From NCBI GenBank assembly GCA_046545575.1, contig JBKGZM010000003.1:6812-70811 (forward strand): a DNA stretch of 64,000 bases, read 5' to 3'. The DNA is from JAGXOF01 sp046545575 (lineage in GTDB: Bacteria > Chloroflexota > Dehalococcoidia > SZUA-161 > SpSt-899). A program made the position numbers and the translations under genes. Shown piece after piece: positions 10,627-18,076 of this stretch. The notes beneath the pieces were generated by a model. It did not search any database. It was not told where the DNA came from and worked only from the letters and a program-made list of their open reading frames with translations. Positions within the stretch are counted from its first letter, which is position 1; every line of letters begins with the position of its first letter.

Positions 10627-10980
10627 GGCCAAGTAGACCAGGTGACCGCCCGCCGAAGGCGGGAGGAAAGTCCGAGCTCCTCCGGGCAGGGTGCTGGGTA
10701 ATCCCCAGGAGAGGTAACTCTCGGAAAGTGCCACAGAAACAAAACCGGTCGCCTATGGCGGACCAAGGGTGAAAAGGTGAGGTAAGAGCTCACCGCGCTC
10801 GCCGTGAGGCGAGTGGCGGGTAAACCCCACCCGGAGCAAGGCCAAATAGGAGGGGAGAGTGCCCGGCTCGTTCGGACCCTCGGGTTGGCCGCTCGACCCC
10901 GATGGCAACATCGGGGCTAGATAGATGGTCACCATCCGCCTCTGGCGGATACAGAACTCGGCTTACAGGTCTGCTTGGCC
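10627..10980 (+). ncRNA. rnpB: RNase P RNA (bacterial class A)
   Basis: The catalytic RNA that trims 5' ends of tRNA precursors. The terminal helix P1 is visible: GGCCAAGTAGACC (10627-10639) pairs with GGTCTGCTTGGCC (10968-10980) with a single G-U. The universal conserved stretch GAGGAAAGTCCGAGCTCC lies near 10653-10670, with the usual CACAGAAAC segment near 10732 and CAGAACTCGGCTTAC near 10952. Length about 354 nt is normal. It is convergent with gap, with only 16 nt between them. Confidence 0.95.
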
Positions 10981-10996
10981 GGCATACCACGAACAT

Positions 10997-12013
10997 CTAG
11001 ATGCCCTTCTGAGCCATATATGCAGCCACGTCAGCAGTCCGGCAACTGTAACCCCATTCGTTATCGTACCACGACAGCACCTTTACCATATTTCCTCCGA
11101 CAATCATTGTGCTTAGACCGTCCACGATGGAACTGGCAGAGTTGCCCTTAAAGTCCATGCTGACCAGAGGCTCCTCACAGAATTCCAGAATACCCTTCAT
11201 CGGACCCTCAGCTGCTGCCTGCAGGGCGTGATTTATCTCCTCGGCGGTGGTAACCTCTCTCTTCAAGTCAGCCACAAAATCGATGATGGACACCGTGGGG
11301 GTCGGCACTCTGAAGGCTATGCCATTTATCTTTCCTTGCAACTCCGGGATCACCCTGGTGGTTGCCGTTGCTGCCCCCGTGTTGGTAGGGATTATATTCG
11401 ACCCCGCTGCTCGCGCACGGCGGAGATCCTTATGGAACATATCCAGTATTCTCTGATCATTTGTGTAAGAATGCACGGTGGACATGAAACCTTGCTCTAT
11501 GCCGAAGTTATCATGGAGAACCTTCACTATCGGGGCGATGCAATTGGTTGTACACGAGGAATTGGAGATAACACGATGTTTTGCAGGGTCATACTGGTAC
11601 TCGTTGACCCCCAGGACGAGAATCAAGTCCTCGTTCTTGGCCGGTGCAGAGATAACGACCTTTTTAGCCCCGCCTTCCAGGTGGGCAGCAGCCTTGGTAG
11701 CGTCTGTGAAAAGTCCGGTCGATTCAACAACTATGTCAATGCCAAAATCCTTCCAGGGTATTTTGGCAGGGTCTCGTTCCGATATAACTTTGACCTCTTT
11801 CCCGTCGACGACGATGGCGTCTTCAGTGGCCTCTACTGTGCCCGGATAAGGCCCGTAGGTTGAATCATACCTGAGAAGATGGGCATTGGTCTCGGTGTCT
11901 GTCAGATCGTTGATCGCAGCAACCTCCAGTTCGTCTGCGTGATGCTCATTGATGGCTTTTAAGACCTGTCTGCCGATGCGCCCGAAGCCATTGATCCCAA
12001 TACGTGTTGCCAT
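10997..12013 (-). CDS. gap: Glyceraldehyde-3-phosphate dehydrogenase
   Basis: Converts glyceraldehyde 3-phosphate, phosphate and NAD to 1,3-bisphosphoglycerate, in glycolysis or gluconeogenesis. 338 residues. The Rossmann loop INGFGRIGR is at 7-15. An Asp in INDLTD (residue 36) suggests preference for NAD over NADP. The active-site motif NSSCTTNC places the catalytic Cys at 154. ATG 12013 has GAGGAGG about 7 nt upstream. It has its own promoter with a dyad in the spacer. enolase lies separately at 59285. Confidence 0.97.
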   Translation of the reverse strand: MATRIGINGFGRIGRQVLKAINEHHADELEVAAINDLTDTETNAHLLRYDSTYGPYPGTVEATEDAIVVDGKEVKVISERDPAKIPWKDFGIDIVVESTGLFTDATKAAAHLEGGAKKVVISAPAKNEDLILVLGVNEYQYDPAKHRVISNSSCTTNCIAPIVKVLHDNFGIEQGFMSTVHSYTNDQRILDMFHKDLRRARAAGSNIIPTNTGAATATTRVIPELQGKINGIAFRVPTPTVSIIDFVADLKREVTTAEEINHALQAAAEGPMKGILEFCEEPLVSMDFKGNSASSIVDGLSTMIVGGNMVKVLSWYDNEWGYSCRTADVAAYMAQKGI

Positions 12014-12046
12014 AGTAATCCTCCTCGCGTTTATTATGCTTCACTC

Positions 12047-12077
12047 ATTATAGCAGATAAAAGCCAATTATCTGCAA
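12047..12077 (-). promoter_or_regulatory. gap promoter with operator in the spacer
   Basis: On the minus strand TATAAT (12052-12047) is a perfect -10 box; TTGCAG (12077-12072) is a plausible -35 at 19 nt. Filling the spacer is a perfect inverted repeat, GCAGATAA (12053-12060) and TTATCTGC (12068-12075), with a 7-nt centre. A protein bound here would block RNA polymerase. The dyad lies upstream of the start site, so it acts as DNA rather than RNA structure. Confidence 0.6.
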
Positions 12078-12101
12078 TCCGCTGTGCTGTAGCAATGACG
12101 T

Positions 12102-12129
12102 TTGAGTAAGCCTGAATGTTTGATATACT
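12102..12129 (+). promoter_or_regulatory. Promoter of the molybdenum-cofactor operon
   Basis: TTGAGT (12102-12107) and TATACT (12124-12129), 16 nt apart, precede mobA. Predicted start is near 12136, leaving about 26 nt of leader without a clear ribosome site. Confidence 0.45.
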
Positions 12130-12161
12130 AAAGTGGAGACAAGCGTAAGTGTAATTTCCCC

Positions 12162-12767
12162 ATGAGTTCAATTATACTTGCAGGCGGCAGCGGTTCCCGT
12201 ATGGGGCAAAATAAGTGTTTGATGGCTCTCAATGGGAAGAGTCTGCTGCAGCGCACGATGGATCGAGTCAATGAACTCGCTGGAGAGATCATCCTTGTGG
12301 TAGAGCAAGGGAAGTCATTGCTATACCCACAACTTCCCGAAAATGTGAAGGTTGCCGAGGACTTCTCGGGAGGGAAAGGCCCGTTGATGGGAGTCTATTC
12401 CGGGTTAAAGGCGTCGAGTGATAATTGGAGCCTGGTTGTCGGATGTGACATGCCATTCCTTAACGTTAATCTGCTCCGCTACATGGCCGATTTTGCTCCT
12501 CATTTTGATATCGTTATCCTGAGAATTAATGGTCTTCCGGAGCCGCTTCACGCAATTTACTCCAGCGAATGTGCGAATGTTATTGAGGAGATAATGGAAG
12601 AAGGCAAGTTCAAGGTAAATACAATACTTAAACGAGTCAATGTGAAATATGTTGAGGAAGGGGAAATATCCTTATTCGACCCCGAACATTTGAGTCTGTT
12701 CAATGTAAATACCCCCTCTGACCTTGAGAAGGCCAAACTAATTCTGAGTCGAGAGGAAGTGCAATGA
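12162..12767 (+). CDS. mobA: Molybdenum cofactor guanylyltransferase
   Basis: Attaches GMP to molybdopterin to form the guanine-dinucleotide cofactor used by DMSO-reductase-type enzymes such as formate dehydrogenases. 201 residues with the nucleotidyltransferase signature LAGGSGSRMGQNKCLM (6-21) and the metal-binding Asp in VVGCDMPFL (near 93). ATG 12162 has no clear Shine-Dalgarno sequence, but the protein begins exactly at the family N-terminus. Its stop overlaps moeA by 4 nt. Confidence 0.88.
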   Translation: MSSIILAGGSGSRMGQNKCLMALNGKSLLQRTMDRVNELAGEIILVVEQGKSLLYPQLPENVKVAEDFSGGKGPLMGVYSGLKASSDNWSLVVGCDMPFLNVNLLRYMADFAPHFDIVILRINGLPEPLHAIYSSECANVIEEIMEEGKFKVNTILKRVNVKYVEEGEISLFDPEHLSLFNVNTPSDLEKAKLILSREEVQ

Positions 12768-14014
12768 TCTCTATTGAGGAAGCTCTTGAGAAGGTCCTGA
12801 ACAATGTAAGAGTTTTGGAGCGGGAGAGGAAACCCATTCTGGAGACCCTCGGCCAGGTATTGGCTGACACAATTTATTCACACATTGATATACCGTCACT
12901 GAACAACTCGGGCATGGATGGCTATGCAGTCCAGTGGGATAGCATCAAAGACGCAGGGAATTCCCAGGTGGTCCTCAAGGTCATCGGTGAGGTAGCCGCG
13001 GGGTATGTGTCTTCCCAAGAGGTGACCCCTGGCACCGCTGTCAGGATCATGACGGGTGCGCCGCTTCTTGAAGGAGCGGATACCGTTGTTCCATTCGAGA
13101 ACACTGATGAAGAGACCCGTAAGGGGAAAGGGACGCCGCTTGATGAGATCGGGGTAGTGGAAGCAGTGGAAAGGGGGGCCAACGTCAGAGAGGCTGGCGA
13201 GGACATCACGAAAGGAGCGCTGACCCTGGAGCAGGGCACAGAGATCCGTCCGCAGGAGGTAGGAGTTCTGGCATCATTGGGGTATGCCGAAATCAATGTA
13301 ATTCGCCGCCCCGTTGTCGCCATTCTCGCTACCGGTGATGAACTGGTGGACGCCGGGCAGCCATTGCGGCCGGGCAAGATATATAACAGCAACGCCTACA
13401 GTGTCGCTGCCCAGGTTCTCCGATACGGAGGCATACCTCATATTCTGGGGATCGCTACAGACGTGCGAAGTGATGTCTCTGATAAGATAGCAAAGGCCAT
13501 GGATTCAGACCTGCTGATTACTACAGGTGGAGTCTCGAAGGGCGATTATGATGTAGTAAAGTACGCGCTGGCTGAGATCGAAGATATATCATTTTGGACG
13601 GTTCGAATGAAGCCAGGCAAGCCACAAGGTTTTGGGGTGCTACAGAAGGGAGATAAGCGCGTCCCACATCTGGGATTTCCCGGCAATCCTGTCAGTTCGA
13701 TGGTAAGCTTTGAGCAGTTTGCAAGGCCGGCAATTCTCAAAATGCTCGGGAAGAAAAAGCTTGTCAAACCGACTATTTCAGCGGTAAGCGAGAGCCGAAT
13801 CGAAAACACGGACGGACGCCGTGTTTTCGTGAGAGCTATGGTGAGAAAGGAGAAAGGCCAGTACTATGCTAGCTCAACGGGGCCGCAAGGGTCCGGTATC
13901 TTGACTTCTATGACGAGGTCCAATGGACTTATGATCCTCCCAGAAGATAGGGCATCAATAGAGGTAGGAGATGAAGTTACCGTGCAAATGATAGACTGGA
14001 AGGAGGAAAGATAG
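12764..14014 (+). CDS. moeA: Molybdopterin molybdenumtransferase
   Basis: Inserts molybdate into molybdopterin. 416 residues, usual for the family. Motifs include NNSGMDGYAV near residue 47, the MPT-binding TTGGVSKGDYDVVK near 248-261, and GFPGNPVSSMVSFEQF near 304-319, followed by the C-terminal beta-barrel domain IV. ATGA overlap with mobA and 1-nt gap to mobB show one operon. Confidence 0.95.
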   Translation: MISIEEALEKVLNNVRVLERERKPILETLGQVLADTIYSHIDIPSLNNSGMDGYAVQWDSIKDAGNSQVVLKVIGEVAAGYVSSQEVTPGTAVRIMTGAPLLEGADTVVPFENTDEETRKGKGTPLDEIGVVEAVERGANVREAGEDITKGALTLEQGTEIRPQEVGVLASLGYAEINVIRRPVVAILATGDELVDAGQPLRPGKIYNSNAYSVAAQVLRYGGIPHILGIATDVRSDVSDKIAKAMDSDLLITTGGVSKGDYDVVKYALAEIEDISFWTVRMKPGKPQGFGVLQKGDKRVPHLGFPGNPVSSMVSFEQFARPAILKMLGKKKLVKPTISAVSESRIENTDGRRVFVRAMVRKEKGQYYASSTGPQGSGILTSMTRSNGLMILPEDRASIEVGDEVTVQMIDWKEER

Positions 14015-14015
14015 C

Positions 14016-14663
14016 ATGCCACCTACTGTTTGTATTGTGGGCAAATCGGAGACGGGGAAAACAACCCTTTTAGAAAAGTTGATTCCCGAACTCAAAGGCC
14101 GTGGTCATCGCATTGCTACTATAAAACACCAGGCTGGAGGTTTCGATCTGGACATACCGGGAAAGGATTCCTGGCGCCACGCTCAAGCGGGCAGCGAGTG
14201 TGTTATCCTGAGTTCCACGGAAAGGGTGGCGGTCATCCAGCAAACCGACCATGAGATGAGTCTGGCCGATCTCGCGCAGTTTATCCCGTGGGATTGCGAC
14301 CTCGTTCTCGTGGAAGGATTTAAGAAAGGGAAAGCCAGCAAGATAGAGGTTCACAGAAAGGGGTCTGGGGAGCTTGCCCTTTTCCCCCAGGAACTTCTGG
14401 CGGTGGTTACAGATGAAGAATTAGACCTCGATGAGAGAGCTCCCCAGTACTCCCACGATGACATATCAGGATTGGCTGACCTCATTGAGGACAAGATCTT
14501 ATCATCACAAGCGGAGGAGGTCTCTGTCTTTGCAGATGGCAAAGCGATCCCAGTTAAACAATATGTTGCAGACCTCTTCGCCAACATAGTGTATGATATG
14601 GTTTCATCACTGAAGGGGGCAGAGTCGCCCAAGAACATGAGCATTTCTATCAGGAAGCGTTAG
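14016..14663 (+). CDS. mobB: Molybdopterin-guanine dinucleotide biosynthesis adapter MobB
   Basis: A GTP-binding accessory protein for molybdenum cofactor assembly. 215 residues; Walker A GKSETGKTT at 9-17, then the family's ATIKH motif (near 35) and LVLVEGFKKGKASKIEV (near 94). The C-terminal ~45 residues beyond the usual MobB domain contain a short extra region. ATG 14016 follows GGAGGAAAGA. Last gene of mobA-moeA-mobB; a terminator lies 48 nt downstream. Confidence 0.88.
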   Translation: MPPTVCIVGKSETGKTTLLEKLIPELKGRGHRIATIKHQAGGFDLDIPGKDSWRHAQAGSECVILSSTERVAVIQQTDHEMSLADLAQFIPWDCDLVLVEGFKKGKASKIEVHRKGSGELALFPQELLAVVTDEELDLDERAPQYSHDDISGLADLIEDKILSSQAEEVSVFADGKAIPVKQYVADLFANIVYDMVSSLKGAESPKNMSISIRKR

Positions 14664-14667
14664 GTGT

Positions 14668-15318
14668 TTATATACTCGGGGTAAGTTTGTGAAGGGCAAG
14701 GGATAGAACGAAATGCCCCCCAGCTTCAGGCTGGGGGGCATTTCTTATTTGCTCACTCAAATGGCCGAGGGGAAGTAATTCCCTGCCGAACGTGGAGTTG
14801 ATTAATACCGCTGCGGAGCAATACCAGGCAATAAGGGCACACAGGATTCCCTCGTATCCTGCTATCGTCTTGACGGTCGCATTGTATTCTCCCCAGGCAA
14901 GCAGGAAGAACAGAATGGTAAGGGTCACAAACACGGCGCATAGCGCCCGTGAGGTTTTCAGAGATGCAATGGTTGCATAGCCTGTAAAGATTCCCCATGC
15001 AACCAGGAACAGGGTCATACCTTCGACAGGCACTGCAGGAAGCAGTCCCGCTGTCTCCAGGATTATCATGGTGGCCAAAGCGATCCAGAATGCGCCAAAG
15101 GACGAGAAGCAGGTAGCTCCGAAGGTGTTTCCGGATTTTACTTCCCACATTCCAGCGCAAAATTGGGCCATTCCCCCATAGAACAATCCCACCGGCAGTA
15201 CCATTCCCAGACTCGCTGCATCGACTATCCCGGCATTAACGAAGTTCAGAAGGAAGGTCGTCATCGCGAATCCCCCCAAACCTAAAGCTGCCGGATTAGC
15301 TAGCTTGCTGTCACTCAC
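14668..15318 (-). CDS. satP: Acetate uptake permease of the SatP/YaaH (GPR1/FUN34) family
   Basis: A six-helix membrane protein of 216 residues that in characterised homologues carries acetate or succinate with protons. The family signature NPAALGL is at residues 8-14, followed by GFAMTTFLLNFVNAG. GTG 15318 has AAAGGAG about 9 nt upstream. It lies 42 nt downstream of acs on the same strand, so uptake and activation of acetate are likely co-transcribed. The last ~29 codons run through a strong terminator hairpin for the convergent mobB operon (14711-14743), so the C-terminal tail (APQPEAGGHF and onward) is coded by that hairpin. Confidence 0.9.
   Translation of the reverse strand: MSDSKLANPAALGLGGFAMTTFLLNFVNAGIVDAASLGMVLPVGLFYGGMAQFCAGMWEVKSGNTFGATCFSSFGAFWIALATMIILETAGLLPAVPVEGMTLFLVAWGIFTGYATIASLKTSRALCAVFVTLTILFFLLAWGEYNATVKTIAGYEGILCALIAWYCSAAVLINSTFGRELLPLGHLSEQIRNAPQPEAGGHFVLSLALHKLTPSI
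14711..14743 (+). terminator. Intrinsic terminator of the mobA-moeA-mobB operon
   Basis: AAATGCCCCCCAGC (14711-14724), loop TTCAG, GCTGGGGGGCATTT (14730-14743): a perfect 14-bp stem followed on the plus strand by CTTATTTG. It lies inside the 3' end of satP on the opposite strand. The flanking A-run and T-run could let it act in both directions. Confidence 0.85.
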
Positions 15319-15360
15319 GCGGTTATTCTCCTTTCTCTATCTATCTCGATTTCGGTTTGT

Positions 15361-17334
15361 TTATCCTTGTCTGCCCCTGATCAGGTCATCAACTACGGAA
15401 GGGTCAGCAAGCGTACTCGTATCACCCACGCCATCGACTTCACCAGCAGCCACCTTGGTCAATATCCTTCTCATGATCTTGCCACTCCTGGTCTTGGGTA
15501 AGCCGTCAGTGAACTGGACACCGTCCGGTGTCGCGATGGGGCCGATCTCGTTACGGACATGGCTCCTGAGTTCCTTCTTGAGATCATCCGTCTTCTCCAC
15601 ACCGGCCCTCAGTATCACAAAGGCATATATGCCCTGGCCTTTGACCTCGTGCGGCATACCCACAACGGCAGCCTCGGCTACGCTCGGGTGAGATACCAGC
15701 GCGCTCTCAACCTCGGCTGTCCCCATTCGGTGCCCGGATACGTTGATCACGTCGTCTATCCGGCCCATGAGCCAGTAGTAGCCATCCTCGTCTATCCTGG
15801 CTCCGTCACCGCATGTGTATACTCCCTCGAACTTCCTGAAATATGTTTCCTTGAACCGCTCAGGATCGCCATAGACCCCTCGCATAAGTCCAGGCCAGGG
15901 CCTTGTGATGACCAGCCAGCCGCCTTCGTTGACATCTGCCTTGCTGCCGTCTTCCCTCAGAATCTCCGGAACAACGCCGGGGAGTGGGAACGTGGCAGAG
16001 CCAGGTTTGAGCGGTGTGGCCCCAGGAATCGGGCTGATCAGGTGACCACCGGTCTCGGTCTGCCACCAGCAGTCGGTTATGTAGCACCGCTCTTGTCCTA
16101 CTACTGTGTAGTACCACATCCACGCCTCCGGGTTTATAGGTTCGCCCACGGAACCCAGAACGCGCAGACTGCTCAGATCGTGCTTGGTTACCCATTCATC
16201 CCCCTCTCTCATGAGGGAGCGAAGGACTGTCGGAGCGGTATAGAACGTGTTCACGCCATACCTCTCCACGATCTGCCAGAACCTGTCCGGTTTGGGATAG
16301 GTCGGGACTCCTTCAAATATCAGGCTGGTAGCGCCAAGGGATAGAGGCCCGTACAGGCAGTAGGTATGCCCTGTAACCCATCCGATATCCGCTGTACACC
16401 AGTATGTTTCCTCATCGGGCTTGAAGTCGAAACTCCATTTCATTGTCTGGCCAGCAAAGAGCAGATAGCCAGCCTGTGTATGCAGTACCCCTTTAGGCTT
16501 GCCAGTGGTTCCACTAGTGTAAAGTATAAATAGCGGGTCCTCGGAATCCATTACTTCAGGCTCACAGGTTGCCTTGATGTCCTCGGCAGCCATCTCATCA
16601 TTCCAGAAGCGATCACGGCCTTCCTTCATGGGAACCTCGATATCGGCCCTCTTGACCACGATGGAGTGCTTCACCTCAGGACAGCTTTCCAGAGCCTCGT
16701 CTGCATTGTCCTTACTTCTGATGACTTTACCGCTGCGGTAGTAGCCATCCGCACAGATCAGGAGCTTAGCGCCGCAGTCCAGTATCCTGTCCCTTAAAGC
16801 ATCGGCACTGAAACCACCGAATACGACGCTGTGAATAGCACCGATTCTGGCGCAGGCCAGCATAGCAATTGGCAATTCAGGGATCATGGGCAAGTAGATG
16901 GATACTCTATCCCCCTTTTGAATGCCGTGTTTCTTCAACACATTGGCGAATTTGCATACCTCGTGATAGAGCTCTTGATAGGTAATGATCCTGCTGTCGC
17001 CGGGGTCTCCTTCCCAGATAAATGCAGCCTTGTTCTTTCTCCAGGTGCTGGTATGTCTATCCACGCAGTTGTAAGCGACATTGAGTTTGCCCCCTACAAA
17101 CCACTCATGCTTGCCTTCTTTGAAGTCCTCAACGAGCACCTTGTCCCACTTCTTGTACCAGTCCAGCTGTTCTGCTAATTCTCCCCAGAAGCCTTCAGGG
17201 TCATCGATGGATCTCTGGTAGGTTTCCCTGTACTCATCCATGCTCTTGATGTAAGCCTGCTGCCTTTGTTCCTCAGTAGGGTAGAAAACTCGCGTTTCCG
17301 TCATTACCGAGTTTATGCCTTTTTCGTCTGCCAT
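15361..17334 (-). CDS. acs: Acetyl-CoA synthetase (AMP-forming)
   Basis: Activates acetate to acetyl-CoA through acetyl-AMP. 657 residues, usual for Acs. Signature YTSGTTGKPKGVLH near 271-284, WWQTETGGHLI near 423-433, and the C-terminal catalytic lysine in PKTRSGKIMRR (K619), the site acetylated by Pat-type enzymes in other bacteria. ATG 17334 has AGGAGG 10 nt upstream; a TTG two codons earlier is too close to it. It lies between a sensor-domain gene and the acetate permease, next to a GNAT fusion, which makes lysine acetylation control plausible. Confidence 0.96.
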   Translation of the reverse strand: MADEKGINSVMTETRVFYPTEEQRQQAYIKSMDEYRETYQRSIDDPEGFWGELAEQLDWYKKWDKVLVEDFKEGKHEWFVGGKLNVAYNCVDRHTSTWRKNKAAFIWEGDPGDSRIITYQELYHEVCKFANVLKKHGIQKGDRVSIYLPMIPELPIAMLACARIGAIHSVVFGGFSADALRDRILDCGAKLLICADGYYRSGKVIRSKDNADEALESCPEVKHSIVVKRADIEVPMKEGRDRFWNDEMAAEDIKATCEPEVMDSEDPLFILYTSGTTGKPKGVLHTQAGYLLFAGQTMKWSFDFKPDEETYWCTADIGWVTGHTYCLYGPLSLGATSLIFEGVPTYPKPDRFWQIVERYGVNTFYTAPTVLRSLMREGDEWVTKHDLSSLRVLGSVGEPINPEAWMWYYTVVGQERCYITDCWWQTETGGHLISPIPGATPLKPGSATFPLPGVVPEILREDGSKADVNEGGWLVITRPWPGLMRGVYGDPERFKETYFRKFEGVYTCGDGARIDEDGYYWLMGRIDDVINVSGHRMGTAEVESALVSHPSVAEAAVVGMPHEVKGQGIYAFVILRAGVEKTDDLKKELRSHVRNEIGPIATPDGVQFTDGLPKTRSGKIMRRILTKVAAGEVDGVGDTSTLADPSVVDDLIRGRQG

Positions 17335-17508
17335 TGCCAAAAATCCTCCTTAGTCAAAAACTTTCAATATCTGCTCATGCGCCTGTGCGGCGCACACGCG
17401 TATCCTATCTCTTTCAAGCATTGGAATCTATCAAACCACACACCACATCCATCCATCCAGGCAAGGCCTTGCCGTTTATTGTGCGATTAGTAGATGCTCT
17501 ATTGAGGG
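17335..17508. other. acs leader region with palindromes
   Basis: No gene. It holds a perfect 14-bp palindrome GGCAAGGCCTTGCC (17460-17473), 36 nt past the upstream gene's stop, and an inverted repeat TGCGCC-TGTGC-GGCGCA (17378-17394) about 45 nt before the acs start. Neither is followed by a T-run. They could be regulator sites for acs; no clean promoter is visible. Confidence 0.35.
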
Positions 17509-17964
17509 TTAATCCTGAGCAGTAACGCCGAGCAATTGCACGTAAGATTGCCGCAATCTCGTTGCTACCACCCGTGCGACTGCCTTAGCTACTTTAAACC
17601 CTATTTCCGGTCTTTCAGCGAACAAATCATCGAGTTTCTGCCCTTCAAAGGCCAGAACCTTTGTTGTCTCTATAGCCTTGACGCTGGCTGTACATGTATG
17701 GGGCTCTATGATGGCTGACCAGCCGAATGTCTCAAAATTGGAAACTGCCTGGACCTGGCGCTGTGCCATTGGTCCTACCTCTAAGATGATCCCAACCAGC
17801 CCCTCTTCTATCACATAAACGCGATCCTCTATCCTGCTTTGCTTGCAAATAAGGTCACCAGGCTCGAAGACTTCAGAAGTGCACAGATCCTGGATGACAG
17901 CCAGTTGGTCATCATCGAGGTCACGAAACAACTCAGACCTTTTCAGGAGCTCAATTTTTTCCAT
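17509..17964 (-). CDS. Stand-alone cyclic-nucleotide-binding-type sensor domain
   Basis: 151 residues consisting of a Crp-like beta-roll (about 10-115) and a C-helix, with no helix-turn-helix, so it is not a DNA-binding Crp. The phosphate-binding cassette that in CAP reads GE...RSA is FGWSAIIEPHTCTASV here (80-95). The cyclic-nucleotide contacts Glu and Arg are replaced by Trp82 and Cys91, so it may bind another ligand or act by protein contact. ATG 17964 follows GGGGAGGG. It sits between the CoA-hydrolase-GNAT fusion and acs. Confidence 0.8.
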   Translation of the reverse strand: MEKIELLKRSELFRDLDDDQLAVIQDLCTSEVFEPGDLICKQSRIEDRVYVIEEGLVGIILEVGPMAQRQVQAVSNFETFGWSAIIEPHTCTASVKAIETTKVLAFEGQKLDDLFAERPEIGFKVAKAVARVVATRLRQSYVQLLGVTAQD

Positions 17965-18076
17965 TCATACCCTCCCCTTTTGTGTTTGATAGACTGTTTA
18001 TATAGCTGCACTGTAGCTATTATAACGCACCTGTCGGCATCATGCAACGTCTGTTCGCTGGCAAATAATCCTACCA

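Noticed and set aside
11228..11863. 211-codon plus-strand frame opposite gap
   Set aside because: Shadow of gap, whose catalytic motif is intact.
15559..16344. 261-codon plus-strand frame opposite acs
   Set aside because: Shadow of acs; the acs frame carries all AMP-forming signatures.
17460..17473. Terminator after the sensor-domain gene
   Set aside because: The 14-bp perfect palindrome leaves no loop and no T-run; more likely a protein site or chance.
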